Origin: Nemertoderma westbladi
Lineage: Eukaryota > Xenacoelomorpha > Nemertodermatida > Nemertodermatidae
Length of the DNA: 31,207 nucleotides
NCBI GenBank assembly: GCA_032718475.1
Contig: JAUCBJ010003238.1
Span: 1-31,207 of the forward strand
Direction: 5' to 3'
Shown: positions 1-7,988 of the stretch, piece after piece
How positions within the stretch are numbered: the first letter of the stretch is position 1
Layout: the number at the start of each line of letters is the position of its first letter
Notes under the pieces: model-generated
Databases searched by the model: none
What the model was told of the DNA's origin: nothing
Seen by the model: only the letters and a program-made list of their open reading frames with translations
Made by a program: the position numbers and the translations under genes

Positions 1-335
1 AGTAGTAGGGTCTTGGTCCTCTCTGCGACACTTAGACCCCACTGACACCCATTGGGTGTCATATGACACCCAATTATCACCCTATGGGTGTCATTGGGTG
101 TCATTGGCGCCAGACTGTCTGGGTGACACCTCCCAATTAGGCTAATTAGACCCTAATTGACAGGTGTCATCAATTAATTAGTACAATTAAACCCTAACAG
201 GTGTCATATGACTCCTAATTAGGGTTTAATTGATTATCCTAATTAATCAGACTGATTAGCGCCCTGACACACAATGGGTCATCAGTGTTGTCTAACTGTC
301 GCAGAGCCGGATCAAGAGGGTGTCATAAGTGACAC
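1..335. repeat. Foldback (imperfect palindrome) in left TIR tip
   Basis: The tip TCTGCGACACTTAGACCCCA returns as an inverted copy near 290-312 (TGTCTAACTGTCGCAGAG read on +). CATTGGCGCCAGACTG near 102 pairs with the inverted GACTGATTAGCGCCCTG near 250. CAATTAAACCCTAA (183) faces TTAGGGTTTAATTG (220). Smaller palindromes such as TGGGTGTCATATGACACCCA (54-73) sit within the arms. The whole outer third of a kilobase can therefore fold into one long imperfect hairpin centred near 190-210. The right TIR does the same. Confidence 0.75.
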
Positions 336-659
336 CGCAGCTCTTTTATTCATTAATACCTATTTATTTATATTTAATTTTAATTAATTAATTGTACTTT
401 ATTTTAGATTTACCAATAATTAGTTTTATATATTGGTTTCTATATGACCTCATGGACTTTCATCTCGTTATACTTAGACATAGGGTATACAGCTCCCTTA
501 CTGGTAACTAATTACTCCAGACAGCTTTATCGTCGCCTTGACCTTTGACCCCCAATTAGCTTTAACCAAGCAACAGCTTATTAATAATAGTTGTATCCAA
601 GCGCCCCGCCCCCACCCCGTGACAGCTCTGATTACTAATTACTCTTACCTATATCCAGC

Positions 660-1073
660 CGTCTGCAGTTCCATAGTCTGCCGCTAGAGGGCGTATGATC
701 TGAAAATTAACATCTTCTCTAACTTTGCTATTTTCATTCCGAATGGGTTTAAACTCGGTAGGCATCTACTACGGCATAGGCCATATCTTTTGCGGAGACA
801 TAGAGTAGTCTGAAGTTCCCCTGTCTACCGCTAGAGGGCGCATTATTTAAAAATTAACATCTTCTCTAGCTTTGTTATTTACAATCCGCAAAACTATGAA
901 GTTATATTGCTTAAGAGTTCTAAGGGGCGAGCCATGAGGCAAGATGTTTGAGGCTTATTTAGATATATTATTACTTAATTTGACCCCCCAATCGGCATCT
1001 ACTACGGCATAGGCTATATCTTTTGCAGAGTCACAGAGTAGTCTGAAGTTCCCCAGTCTGCCGCTAGAGGGCG
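660..1073 (+). promoter_or_regulatory. Three CTCF-like sites in left TIR
   Basis: The 13-mer CCGCTAGAGGGCG occurs at 681-693, 828-840 and 1061-1073, all in the same orientation. It fits the animal CTCF core CCASYAGRKGGCR at every position but the third. Each copy is preceded by a CTGAAGTTCCC- or CTGCAGTTCC-like stretch, and the first two are followed by AAAATTAACATCTTCTCTA, so they belong to an internal repeated module (also GGCATCTACTACGGCATAGG at about 761 and 992). Binding is inferred from the motif only. Confidence 0.5.
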
Positions 1074-1178
1074 AAATGTCTCAAAGTGAAAACCATACGG
1101 TAGCCATGAATTGGTTACTAGGCAATAATACTGCATTTTGCAACGTTAGGCCTATTGCTAACCAAACGAAAACTGCCC

Positions 1179-1250
1179 TGGTTCATGCAGGGATCGAACC
1201 CATGACATACGGGAGATGTGAATTCAACGCAACCACTACACCAAGGTGGA
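1179..1250 (-). ncRNA. tRNA-like pol III promoter unit (left TIR)
   Basis: On the minus strand a perfect box A (TGGTGTAGTGG, 1233-1243) and a good box B (GGTTCGATCCC, 1190-1200) lie 43 nt apart, the spacing of a real tRNA gene. The acceptor halves (TCCACCT and ATGAACC) do not pair and no convincing anticodon stem forms. It is therefore tRNA-derived, probably a SINE head captured by the element, not a working tRNA. The nearby GTTCCA before box A recalls tRNA-Gln, but this is weak. The 78-codon ORF on the other strand is its antisense shadow. Confidence 0.6.
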
Positions 1251-1315
1251 ACAGTAACCTTCGAATTTGTTCGTTGACGTTCGAATTTGTAAGACTCTCA
1301 TTTAAGACCTGACAC

Positions 1316-1748
1316 AGACTATGCCTCACTGAGGCACTGAGGCATAGACTATGCCTCACTGAGGCATAGACTATGCCTCACTGAGGCATAGACTATGCCT
1401 CACTGAGGCACTAGCCTCTGAGGCATAGACTATGCCTCACTGAGGCATAGACTATGCCTCACTGAGGCATAGACTATGCCTCACTGAGGCATAGACTATG
1501 CCTCACTGAGGCACTGAGGCATAGACTATGCCTCACTGAGGCATAGACTATGCCTCACTGAGGCACTGAGGCATAGACTATGCCTCACTGAGGCATAGAC
1601 TATGCCTCACTGAGGCATAGACTATGCCTCACTGAGGCATAGACTATGCCTCACTGAGGCACTGAGGCATAGACTATGCCTCACTGAGGCATAGACTATG
1701 CCTCACTGAGGCATAGACTATGCTCACTGAGGCATAGACTATGCCTCA
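1316..1748. repeat. Palindromic minisatellite, left
   Basis: About 19 copies of a unit made of TGAGGCATAG, one central A, and the perfect inverted arm CTATGCCTCA. Units are joined either by a 1-base overlap or step (CACTGAGG) or by a short GAGGCACTGAGG spacer. Every unit can form a hairpin with a one-base or slightly larger loop. The array abuts the inner end of the TIR. Confidence 0.93.
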
Positions 1749-1749
1749 C

Positions 1750-1797
1750 CATGGATGGGCTTTACCACTGTACTCGCATCTGCTCTCTCATTGGCTG
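1750..1797 (+). repeat. Inner inverted segment, left
   Basis: ATGGATGGGCTTTACCACTG and the following 28 bases match the reverse complement of 3615-3662 with one or two differences. In the left arm it touches the palindromic array. In the right arm about 170 bp (3665-3833) separates it from the array, so one arm gained or lost DNA. It includes one CCAAT box on the minus strand (ATTGG, 1790-1794). Confidence 0.8.
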
Positions 1798-1891
1798 CTC
1801 GATGCCTCCGATTAAGGGTCTAAGGCCTTCAAGCTGATCATTTGCTTAGTTTTCTAATTAGAAGGTCGTGAGTTCGAACCCTAGAAGAGCA
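1796..1891 (+). ncRNA. Degenerate tRNA-derived fragment
   Basis: TGCTC at 1796-1800 can pair with GAGCA at 1887-1891. GGTCTAAGGC (1817-1826) resembles the D-arm of tRNA-Leu/Ser, and AGTTCGAACCC (1871-1881) is a box-B-like T-arm. Between them TTCT-AATT-AGAA forms a small hairpin like a variable arm. The T-stem pairs badly and the length (96) exceeds a normal class II tRNA, so this is read as a relic. It lies just inside the inner inverted segment. Confidence 0.35.
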
Positions 1892-2184
1892 TTATTCTTT
1901 TTCCTAGCTCTCGGCTAACTCTAGTATACACTAGCTTTGACTCTCCCAGCTATAGTGATAGTATGCAACCTTGGGAGTTAATGCGTTGTCTTACGAGTAA
2001 AGGCCAAGAGATTAGACTTCAGGTTGCCTCTATTGGTTCATTCTTCTTAACTTTATAAAATAACTCAACCCTTATTTAAAGTTTTAAAAATTATGACTTA
2101 GTCGACCAATTTTCCAAAGTATATTATAAAAACATATAATTTCTTGAATAAATAGACCTAATAGTAATAAATATTGTGGGGTAA

Positions 2185-2306
2185 ATACATTTATAATACT
2201 AATATAATTATTATGGATAAATAGTCCTAATACTAATATAATTGTTATGGATAAATAGTCCTAATACTAATATAATTGTTTTGGATAAATAGCCCTAATA
2301 CTATTA
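2185..2306 (+). repeat. 34-bp AT-rich tandem repeat
   Basis: Units starting GGATAAATAG at 2215, 2249 and 2283 are spaced exactly 34 bp, with diverged flanking copies. The array lies in the 3' non-coding DNA of the minus-strand gene. From 1892 to 2184 I see only AT-rich DNA. Confidence 0.85.
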
Positions 2307-2331
2307 TGAAAGGAACTCAAACAAACAAATG

Positions 2332-3384
2332 TCAATAGCGTCGTCCTGCGCGGGCATATACTGAACGAGAGTTTTTTATCATAGGTCTTCGAAAATTAGT
2401 AAAAGCTGGTTGATTTACTTTACTTTCATCTTCCTCATTACCCAACTGTTTCTTAATTTTATTCAATTGTTCATTAATTTTCAGTAATTTACTTTTATTT
2501 CCCAGAACCTGTCTTAATATCTCTTCTCTATTTTCCTCATTTTCTTCCATTTGTTTAATAAATTTCCGCATTTGATTTTTGTTTCCTAATATTTGTCTCA
2601 ATATCTCTTCTTTATTTTCATCATTCTCTTCTAAATGTTTAATAAATTTCTGTAATTTAATTTTACTTCCTAGAACTTGGGTCAATGTCGCCTCTTTATT
2701 TTCTTCATTTTCCTTCAAATGTTTAATAATTTTCCGCAATTGATTCTTATTTCCAAGTAATTGCCTCTTTATTTCCTCATTATCATCATTTTCATCCTCT
2801 TCTCCACTTTCCTGATCTTCACTTTCTTCACCCTCTTTCTGACCTTCACTTTCTTCATCCTCTTCCCCGCCTTCACTTTCTTCATCCTCTTCCTGTTCTT
2901 CACTTTCTTCATCCTCTTCCTGTTCTTCACTTTCTTCATTCTCTTCCTGACCTTCGCTATCTTCACCCTCTTCTTGACCTTCACTTTCTTCATCCTCTTC
3001 CTGATCTTCACTTTCTTCGTTCTCAACTTCACTCTCTTCAACTTCATCCTGACCCTCACTATTTTCATTCTCCATCTCATCATCCTCTTCTTCTCCATCT
3101 TTCTCACTCAAATTTTCCTCATTTTCTAGGGGTAACTGTTTTTGTATCCCTTTCAAAATATTCATAACTTTATGAAATTTACTTTCCATTGTCTGTTTTA
3201 TATTTAATATATCACGCTCATCTCTCTTTTTCTTTTCATCTTCACTAAAAATATCTTCGGATTTTTTAAATTTTTTTGGTAATGGAGCCATTAGTTTTTC
3301 CTTTCTATGTGTTTCCATATGACGAGATAAATTGTCTTGTCTCATTTCTTTATTACAAACCAAACAACTTTCATGTCTATGCAT
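2332..3384 (-). CDS. C2H2 zinc-finger, acidic-repeat, coiled-coil protein of the TIR element
   Basis: Uninterrupted 350-codon ORF, the only substantial gene in the element. Residues 7-26 form a C2H2 finger (C7-x2-C10-x11-H22-x3-H26). Residues 27-82 are basic then mixed. Residues 90-205 are extremely acidic, with a nine-residue repeat like ESEGQEEDE present about eight times (124-195). Residues 209-315 contain three full copies plus a partial copy of a 28-residue repeat (spacing of LG at 210, 238, 266, 294), that is four heptads, typical of a coiled coil. The tail (321-350) is basic and ends in ARAGRRY. There is no catalytic motif. The finger suggests DNA or protein binding and the coil suggests oligomerisation; both are inferences. 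The first ATG gives the complete finger and follows a plausible promoter (3495-3622). It could be an element-encoded DNA-binding accessory protein; I recognise no named family. Confidence 0.75.
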   Translation of the reverse strand: MHRHESCLVCNKEMRQDNLSRHMETHRKEKLMAPLPKKFKKSEDIFSEDEKKKRDERDILNIKQTMESKFHKVMNILKGIQKQLPLENEENLSEKDGEEEDDEMENENSEGQDEVEESEVENEESEDQEEDEESEGQEEGEDSEGQEENEESEEQEEDEESEEQEEDEESEGGEEDEESEGQKEGEESEDQESGEEDENDDNEEIKRQLLGNKNQLRKIIKHLKENEENKEATLTQVLGSKIKLQKFIKHLEENDENKEEILRQILGNKNQMRKFIKQMEENEENREEILRQVLGNKSKLLKINEQLNKIKKQLGNEEDESKVNQPAFTNFRRPMIKNSRSVYARAGRRY

Positions 3385-3494
3385 TATATAGCAATGTCAA
3401 TTGATAATATTGAATTTTAGCTAAATGATTTTACAAAATTTTAAATAAATTAAACTTTTATGAAAATAAATAAAACTTTTTAATATAAAACTTA

Positions 3495-3622
3495 GAGAAT
3501 GACTGGGAATGCGTTGAACGGGGGTTATTATAGAGGGAGGCTAGAATGGATTATCCAATCAGAGTGCGAGGGTGAGTTAGGCAGCCAATCAGGACTCGAG
3601 GGAGGAAAGTTAGACAGCCAAT
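3495..3622 (-). promoter_or_regulatory. CCAAT-TATA promoter of the zinc-finger gene
   Basis: Upstream of the minus-strand gene three CCAAT boxes occur at 3555-3559, 3585-3589 and 3618-3622. Two of them read CCAATCAG, the NF-Y consensus, and the spacing of 30 and 33 bp is typical of NF-Y promoters. On the minus strand TATAATAA follows at 3532-3525, and TCATTC near 3503-3498 could be an initiator about 30 nt further. This predicts a transcript starting near 3500 with a leader of about 115 nt. The CCAAT boxes sit in a roughly 31-bp degenerate direct repeat. Confidence 0.5.
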
Positions 3623-3662
3623 GAGAGAGTAGATGCGAGTACAGTGGTAAAGCCCATCCATA

Positions 3663-3833
3663 GTGAGATAACGTCACACTAACTCTCAAGGATAGTTATA
3701 CTCACCATTCAAATATCCCTCGCAAACCAGATTCCCCCCAGCATCTAAAGTATTCCACTTCAATGCAAAATATATAGAGCTTTAGTTGGATTTGAACCTG
3801 TGCTTGTAAACTTTTTTGTGCTCGTATATTGAA
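3663..3833. other. Unpaired internal segment of the element
   Basis: Unique DNA between the inner inverted segment and the right palindromic array, with no equivalent in the left arm. No ORF or motif that I can support. This is the main asymmetry between the two halves. Confidence 0.5.
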
Positions 3834-4033
3834 GTGAGGCATAGACTATGCCTCAGTGCCTCAGTGAGGCATAGTCTATGCCTCAGTGAGGCATAGTCTA
3901 TGCCTCAGTGCCTCAGTGAGGCATAGTCTATGCCTCAGTGAGGCATAGTCTATGCCTCAGTGCCTCAGTGAGTCATAGTCTATGCCTCAGTGAGGCATAG
4001 TCTATGCCTCAGTGCCTCAGTGAGGCATAGTCT
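3834..4033. repeat. Palindromic minisatellite, right
   Basis: Counterpart of the left array, about 9 units, with central T instead of A, as expected for an inverted copy. It is less than half the length of the left array, so the copies have expanded or contracted independently since the TIRs were homogenised. One unit has GAGTCATAG in place of GAGGCATAG. Confidence 0.93.
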
Positions 4034-4098
4034 GTGTCAGGTCTTAAATGAGAGTCTTACAAATTCGAACGTCAACGAACAAATTCGAAGGTTACTGT

Positions 4099-4170
4099 TC
4101 CACCTTGGTGTAGTGGTTGCGTTGAATTCACATCTCCCGTATGTCATGGGTTCGATCCCCGCATGAACCA
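4099..4170 (+). ncRNA. tRNA-like pol III promoter unit (right TIR)
   Basis: Inverted copy of the left unit: box A at 4106-4116, box B at 4149-4159. Transcription from it would run outwards, away from the internal gene and through the right TIR. Both copies keep intact A and B boxes. Confidence 0.6.
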
Positions 4171-4275
4171 GGACAGTTTTCGTTTGGTTAGCAATAGGCC
4201 TAACGTTGCAAAATGCAGTATTATTGCCTAGTAACCAATTCATGGCTACCGTATGGTTTTCACTTTGAGACATTT

Positions 4276-4668
4276 CGCCCTCTAGCGGCAGACTGGGGAA
4301 CTTCAGACTACTCTGTGACTCTGCAAAAGATATAGCCTATGCCGTAGTAGATGCCGATTGGGGGGTCAAATTAAGTAATAATATATCTAAATAAGCCTCA
4401 AACATCTTGCCTCATGGCTCGCCCCTTAGAACTCTTAAGCAATATAACTTCATAGTTTTGCGGATTGTAAATAACAAAGCTAGAGAAGATGTTAATTTTT
4501 AAATAATGCGCCCTCTAGCGGTAGACTGGGGAACTTCAGACTACTCTATGTCTCCGCAAAAGATATGGCCTATGCCGTAGTAGATGCCTACCGAGTTTAA
4601 ACCCATTCGGAATGAAAATAGCAAAGTTAGAGAAGATGTTAATTTTCAGATCATACGCCCTCTAGCGG
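4276..4668 (-). promoter_or_regulatory. Three CTCF-like sites in right TIR
   Basis: Reverse complements of the left sites, CGCCCTCTAGCGG, at 4276-4288, 4509-4521 and 4656-4668. Because the TIRs are inverted, the left and right trios have opposite orientation and bracket the internal gene. Confidence 0.5.
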
Positions 4669-5010
4669 CAGACTATGGAACTGCAGACGGCTGGATATAG
4701 GTAAGAGTAATTAGTAATCAGAGCTGTCACGGGGTGGGGGGCGGGGCGCTTGGATACAACTATTATTAATAAGCTGTTGCTTGATTAAAGCTAATTGGGG
4801 GTCAAAGGTCAGACGATAAAGCTGTCTGGAGTAATTAGTTACCAGTAAGGGAGCTGTATACCCTATGTCTAAGTATAACGAGATGAAAGTCCATGAGGTC
4901 ATATAGAAACCAATATATAAAACTAATTATTGGTAAATCTAAAATAAAGTACAATTAATTAATTAAAATTAAATATAAATAAATAGGTATTAATGAATAA
5001 AAGAGCTGCG

Positions 5011-5345
5011 GTGTCACTTATGACACCCTCTTGAGCCGGCTCTGTGACAGTTAGACAACACTGATGACCCATTGTGTGTCAGGGCGCTAATCAGTCTGAT
5101 TAATTAGGATAATCAATTAAACCCTAATTAGGAGTCATATGACACCTGTTAGGGTTTAATTGTACTAATTAATTGATGACACCTGTCAATTAGGGTCTAA
5201 TTAGCCTAATTGGGAGGTGTCACCCAGACAGTCTGGCGCCAATGACACCCAATGACACCCATAGGGTGATAATTGGGTGTCATATGACACCCAATGGGTG
5301 TCAGTGTGGTCTAACTGTCACAGAGCCGGCCAAGACCCTACTACT
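5011..5345. repeat. Foldback in right TIR tip
   Basis: Mirror of the left tip. GGCTCTGTGACAGTTAGAC at about 5038 faces the inverted GTCTAACTGTCACAGAGCC at about 5310, with AATTAAACCCTAA / TTAGGGTTTAATT nested inside. The two TIR tips differ by several substitutions in this outermost part, more than elsewhere in the TIR. Confidence 0.75.
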
Positions 5346-6239
5346 TATATATATATATTATCTGGGTATAAAAACTGAGGTATATAGGGAGTAGGCGCTC
5401 AAAGGTTGCATGTAATATCATTCGCTGAAGGTAATTTATTCAAAATAATAAATACACAACCTTATGGAACATTCATTGGTACAGTAGCAGAGTCAGCACA
5501 AATATCTATAACAGCTATTCATACACCAAACTTAAACAAAATGTTCCAGAATATTGCGTATTTATTAATTACAGTAGCATAGCAAACGATAATTCTTGCA
5601 ATGTTTGAACACTTTTTATAAAAAAAGTTTATAAATAATTGAAAGACAATATTTAAAATGACATCGAAGGAATTTACATCGAAGAGTCGAACTAAGTTAA
5701 GTTTCAAATTTAAAGCAATATGATTAAGATTTGTAGAAAAATATAGGGGGTGGGGGTTTTGCGACCCCCAAGGTGTACTGTATCTCTGCAAGGCAGAAAT
5801 GCGCCCTGATTAGTCCCTTTAAGGGGGGTAGTGCAGGCATTTTTTCCATACAAACTACTAAGTCTCGGTACACTTTTAGAACGCATCAGATAACTTTATA
5901 GGCCAACTATTCTTGCATTCCAACCGGAATTTAACAGGCTTTCACGTAAACCAATTTGTTTTTCTGAATTTCAATTTTTTTTCCTATATTTAGCTTATTT
6001 TTTTAAAAATGGACCTAATTTTCAAAAGAAATTGCCAAATAATTAGTGTCACAAACAATAAAATCACAATTTGGTGCTTTATGCGTACATTATATAAAAA
6101 ACTAATTGGTCTACTTTATTCAACGGTAAAAAAATGATCATAGTGAGAAATTTTTTAAGTCCTTAACTCAAATGGCAGCTGAGAAACATGTACCGAAAAA
6201 ATTCTAAAAACTTATTTTGAGAAAAATCCAGTTAAAATT
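5346..6239. other. Non-coding AT-rich DNA
   Basis: Starts with a TA repeat next to the element, then AT-rich sequence. A 90-codon minus ORF (5519-5791) has no recognisable features and a composition like the surrounding DNA. TACTGTATCTCTGCA near 5777 resembles TACTGTATATCTCCGCA near 12278, so a dispersed repeat may be involved. No gene called. Confidence 0.5.
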
Positions 6240-6790
6240 TGAACCTTCCCCCACAAAAACTGTCTGTTATTATGAAATAATGTCTGTCAATATATACCTA
6301 GCTAAAAGAAAGCACAAAACCATGCTAAGACTTTTGCTGTGGGGTTTTCCTGGTCGGTGATTTCATTTCCGAGGTCAGTTTTCACTTTTAATGAAATCTT
6401 GTTTGTCTGTCTATCTGTCTGACGGTCTTTCTAGCTATCCGACAATCTGTCCGTCAAATATAAGACAAGGGCATACAATCTAGTTAAAGGTTTAGCTAGT
6501 GGGGTTTTCCAGGTCGCATAATTCATTTCGAGTGTGAGTTTTAACATTGGATCATTTCCAAATTGTCTGTTTGGCAGTCAGTCTGTGGGTTACGATTTGA
6601 CGGACAGCTAAACTTGAATATTGACATCAGAAATGAAGTCACCGACCACGAAAACCCGTATAGGGAATTTTTTTAGACAGACAGCTCGCTTTTTATTGAC
6701 GGACAGACATACTGACGGACAAACCGACAGTCAATCGGATAGACATCCATATCTCGAGCCAAATATTGTGGACATACAAGGTATCAGATA
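6240..6790. repeat. Dispersed-repeat cluster with GGGGTTTTCC and CTGTCTGTC motifs
   Basis: Three related modules lie within 350 bp. GTGGGGTTTTCCTGGTCGGT occurs at about 6341. A diverged direct copy, GTGGGGTTTTCCAGGTCG, follows at about 6499. An inverted copy lies at about 6629-6658 (GAAATGAAGTCACCGACCAC...). Each is followed by a TTCATTTC stretch. CTGTCTGTC / GACGGACAG stretches run in opposite directions at the two ends (6266-6290 and 6667-6750). This looks like pieces of an interspersed repeat with inverted ends, not coding DNA. Confidence 0.55.
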
Positions 6791-6813
6791 GTATTTCCTG
6801 GTCTATATTTTAC

Positions 6814-6870
6814 CTGAGCCTCTAGCTGAATGGTTAGAGCGTCAGCAGGCGACTTGTATTAAACAGAAAG
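6814..6870 (+). repeat. Possible tRNA-derived SINE head
   Basis: GAGCCTCTAGCTGAATGGTTAGAGCGTCAGC resembles the 5' half of a tRNA: box A TAGCTGAATGG at 6823-6833, and a D-arm with AGCT / GAGC. No box B is found at the expected distance, so this is a truncated or decayed copy. Confidence 0.35.
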
Positions 6871-7105
6871 TGATGTTTAATTTTAAATACGAACCGACTT
6901 CCGCTTCGATTGCATCAATATCTCTTCCTGGCTTGTTGTTATTGTTTCGCCTGGTATCTGGCTTATAATAGGTGTTTTGTCCGTGGATCCCATAATACTG
7001 TATATAAGTGGTTACCTTTCACAGATTAACACGTACGTGGGGCCTTTGCGCAGCAAGTAAGTCCAGATGAGACAGTAGAGGTACAATTAGCGGACCTCGT
7101 CATTT

Positions 7106-7117
7106 GCCCCCTAGCGG
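7106..7117 (-). promoter_or_regulatory. Isolated CTCF-like core
   Basis: Minus-strand CCGCTAGGGGGC fits the CTCF core except at the third position, the same deviation as in the TIR element's sites. It stands alone in non-coding DNA (6871-7988) in which I see no other feature. Confidence 0.35.
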
Positions 7118-7988
7118 TCGAAAGATGAATTATAGAAGTCTATCTATGTGTAGAATTTTTAAACTTTTTATTGACCAAGTTTGGTTCCAATTCATCAAAG
7201 ATTTACCGACTTATTCGCGTTCAAAAATTTCCATCGATGACGACAAATACAACGACAGACGGATCCACTAATTATAGCCCTACGCTAAGAGTCACCTGGA
7301 CTTATGAGGCTCGCCCCACATTACATTAATGTTGACTTGCTGTAAACTAGCTGCATAAGAATAGAAGTAGGCCCTAAAAAATATGCACGCATGCACATAC
7401 TGTACATACAGTAAGACAGACGTTCTCTACATGATACAGTCAGGCTACCGAAATATTATATAATAAATATGCCACGTCATTCATTAAAGTATATAATTTT
7501 AATGAGGAGGGCGATATGGTCGACTGGATGGGGGCAACATGGGCAGCTACCGGAGTGAACCAAAAATTGGAAAAACTTTATATTAATAATTATTATAACA
7601 ATAATTAACGTGATTATGTTGTAACATTTAAAGAAATTAACGAAAGAAAGTAATTATTAAGCGAAGATTTGAACTCTATGTAGTTGGTGGATGTAGAACT
7701 GCAGACAGATCAGATTCCACACGAAGACGCATTCCCCTGAAATATTTCAGTGTGATAGTTGTTCAGGAGGGTTTACTCTAAAACAGTAATATATTCAATA
7801 AACCTTACTCGATCTTTTTCATAATTTATTTAATTGTTTCATTTTTTTTCTCACGGGGATGACAAATATACAATCTACTATGCGTTACTATTTTTCATAT
7901 TTTAACTAAACGGAGTACGAAATATTTTTCTGCAAATAGGACCCGGTTTGTAGATTACCCATGACCTGGATTATCCACCATCCACCCC

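Larger units (their letters stand above)
1..1318 (+). repeat. Left terminal inverted repeat
   Basis: This stretch pairs with 4031-5345. Positions sum to about 5346 at the tip and 5349 at the inner end, so only about 3 nt of net indel separates the copies (for example extra bases near 531). Most visible mismatches lie in the outer 50 bp. It contains an outer foldback (1 to about 335), three CTCF-like motifs, internal direct repeats and a tRNA-like promoter. The high identity points to a recent insertion or to copying between the ends. Confidence 0.93.
1..5345. mobile_element. 5.3-kb TIR element carrying one zinc-finger gene
   Basis: The first 1.3 kb reappears as a near-identical reverse complement at the other end. 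The outer 15 bases match exactly (1-15 and 5331-5345), and over about 1.3 kb the two copies differ by only a few nucleotides of net length. Between them lie palindromic minisatellites, a second pair of inverted segments (about 1750-1797 and 3615-3662), and a single minus-strand gene at 2332-3384. No transposase, integrase or DNA polymerase ORF is present, so the element is probably non-autonomous. The ends read AGTAGTAGG / CCTACTACT. The right flank is a TA repeat. The window begins on the first base of the element, so the target-site duplication cannot be checked. Candidates are a Polinton/Maverick derivative, a foldback-type DNA transposon, or something unnamed. Confidence 0.85.
4031..5345 (-). 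repeat. Right terminal inverted repeat
   Basis: Reverse complement of the left TIR, read inwards from 5345. It carries the same sub-features in mirrored order: tRNA-like unit at 4099-4170, CTCF-like cores at 4276, 4509 and 4656, and the foldback tip at about 5011-5345. Its outermost bases are followed by a short TA repeat. Confidence 0.93.

Noticed and set aside
1076-1312. 78-codon ORF, duplicated in inverted form at 4037-4273
   Set aside because: It is the antisense of the tRNA-like unit (the AGIEP stretch is the reverse of box B) and is duplicated only because it lies in the TIR. No protein feature.
2761-3129. Plus-strand ORF rich in Phe/Leu/Ile
   Set aside because: Antisense of the acidic repeats of the zinc-finger protein; the composition is forced by GAA/GAG codons on the other strand.
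5519-5791. 90-codon minus ORF
   Set aside because: No domain and composition like AT-rich background; not supportable as a gene.
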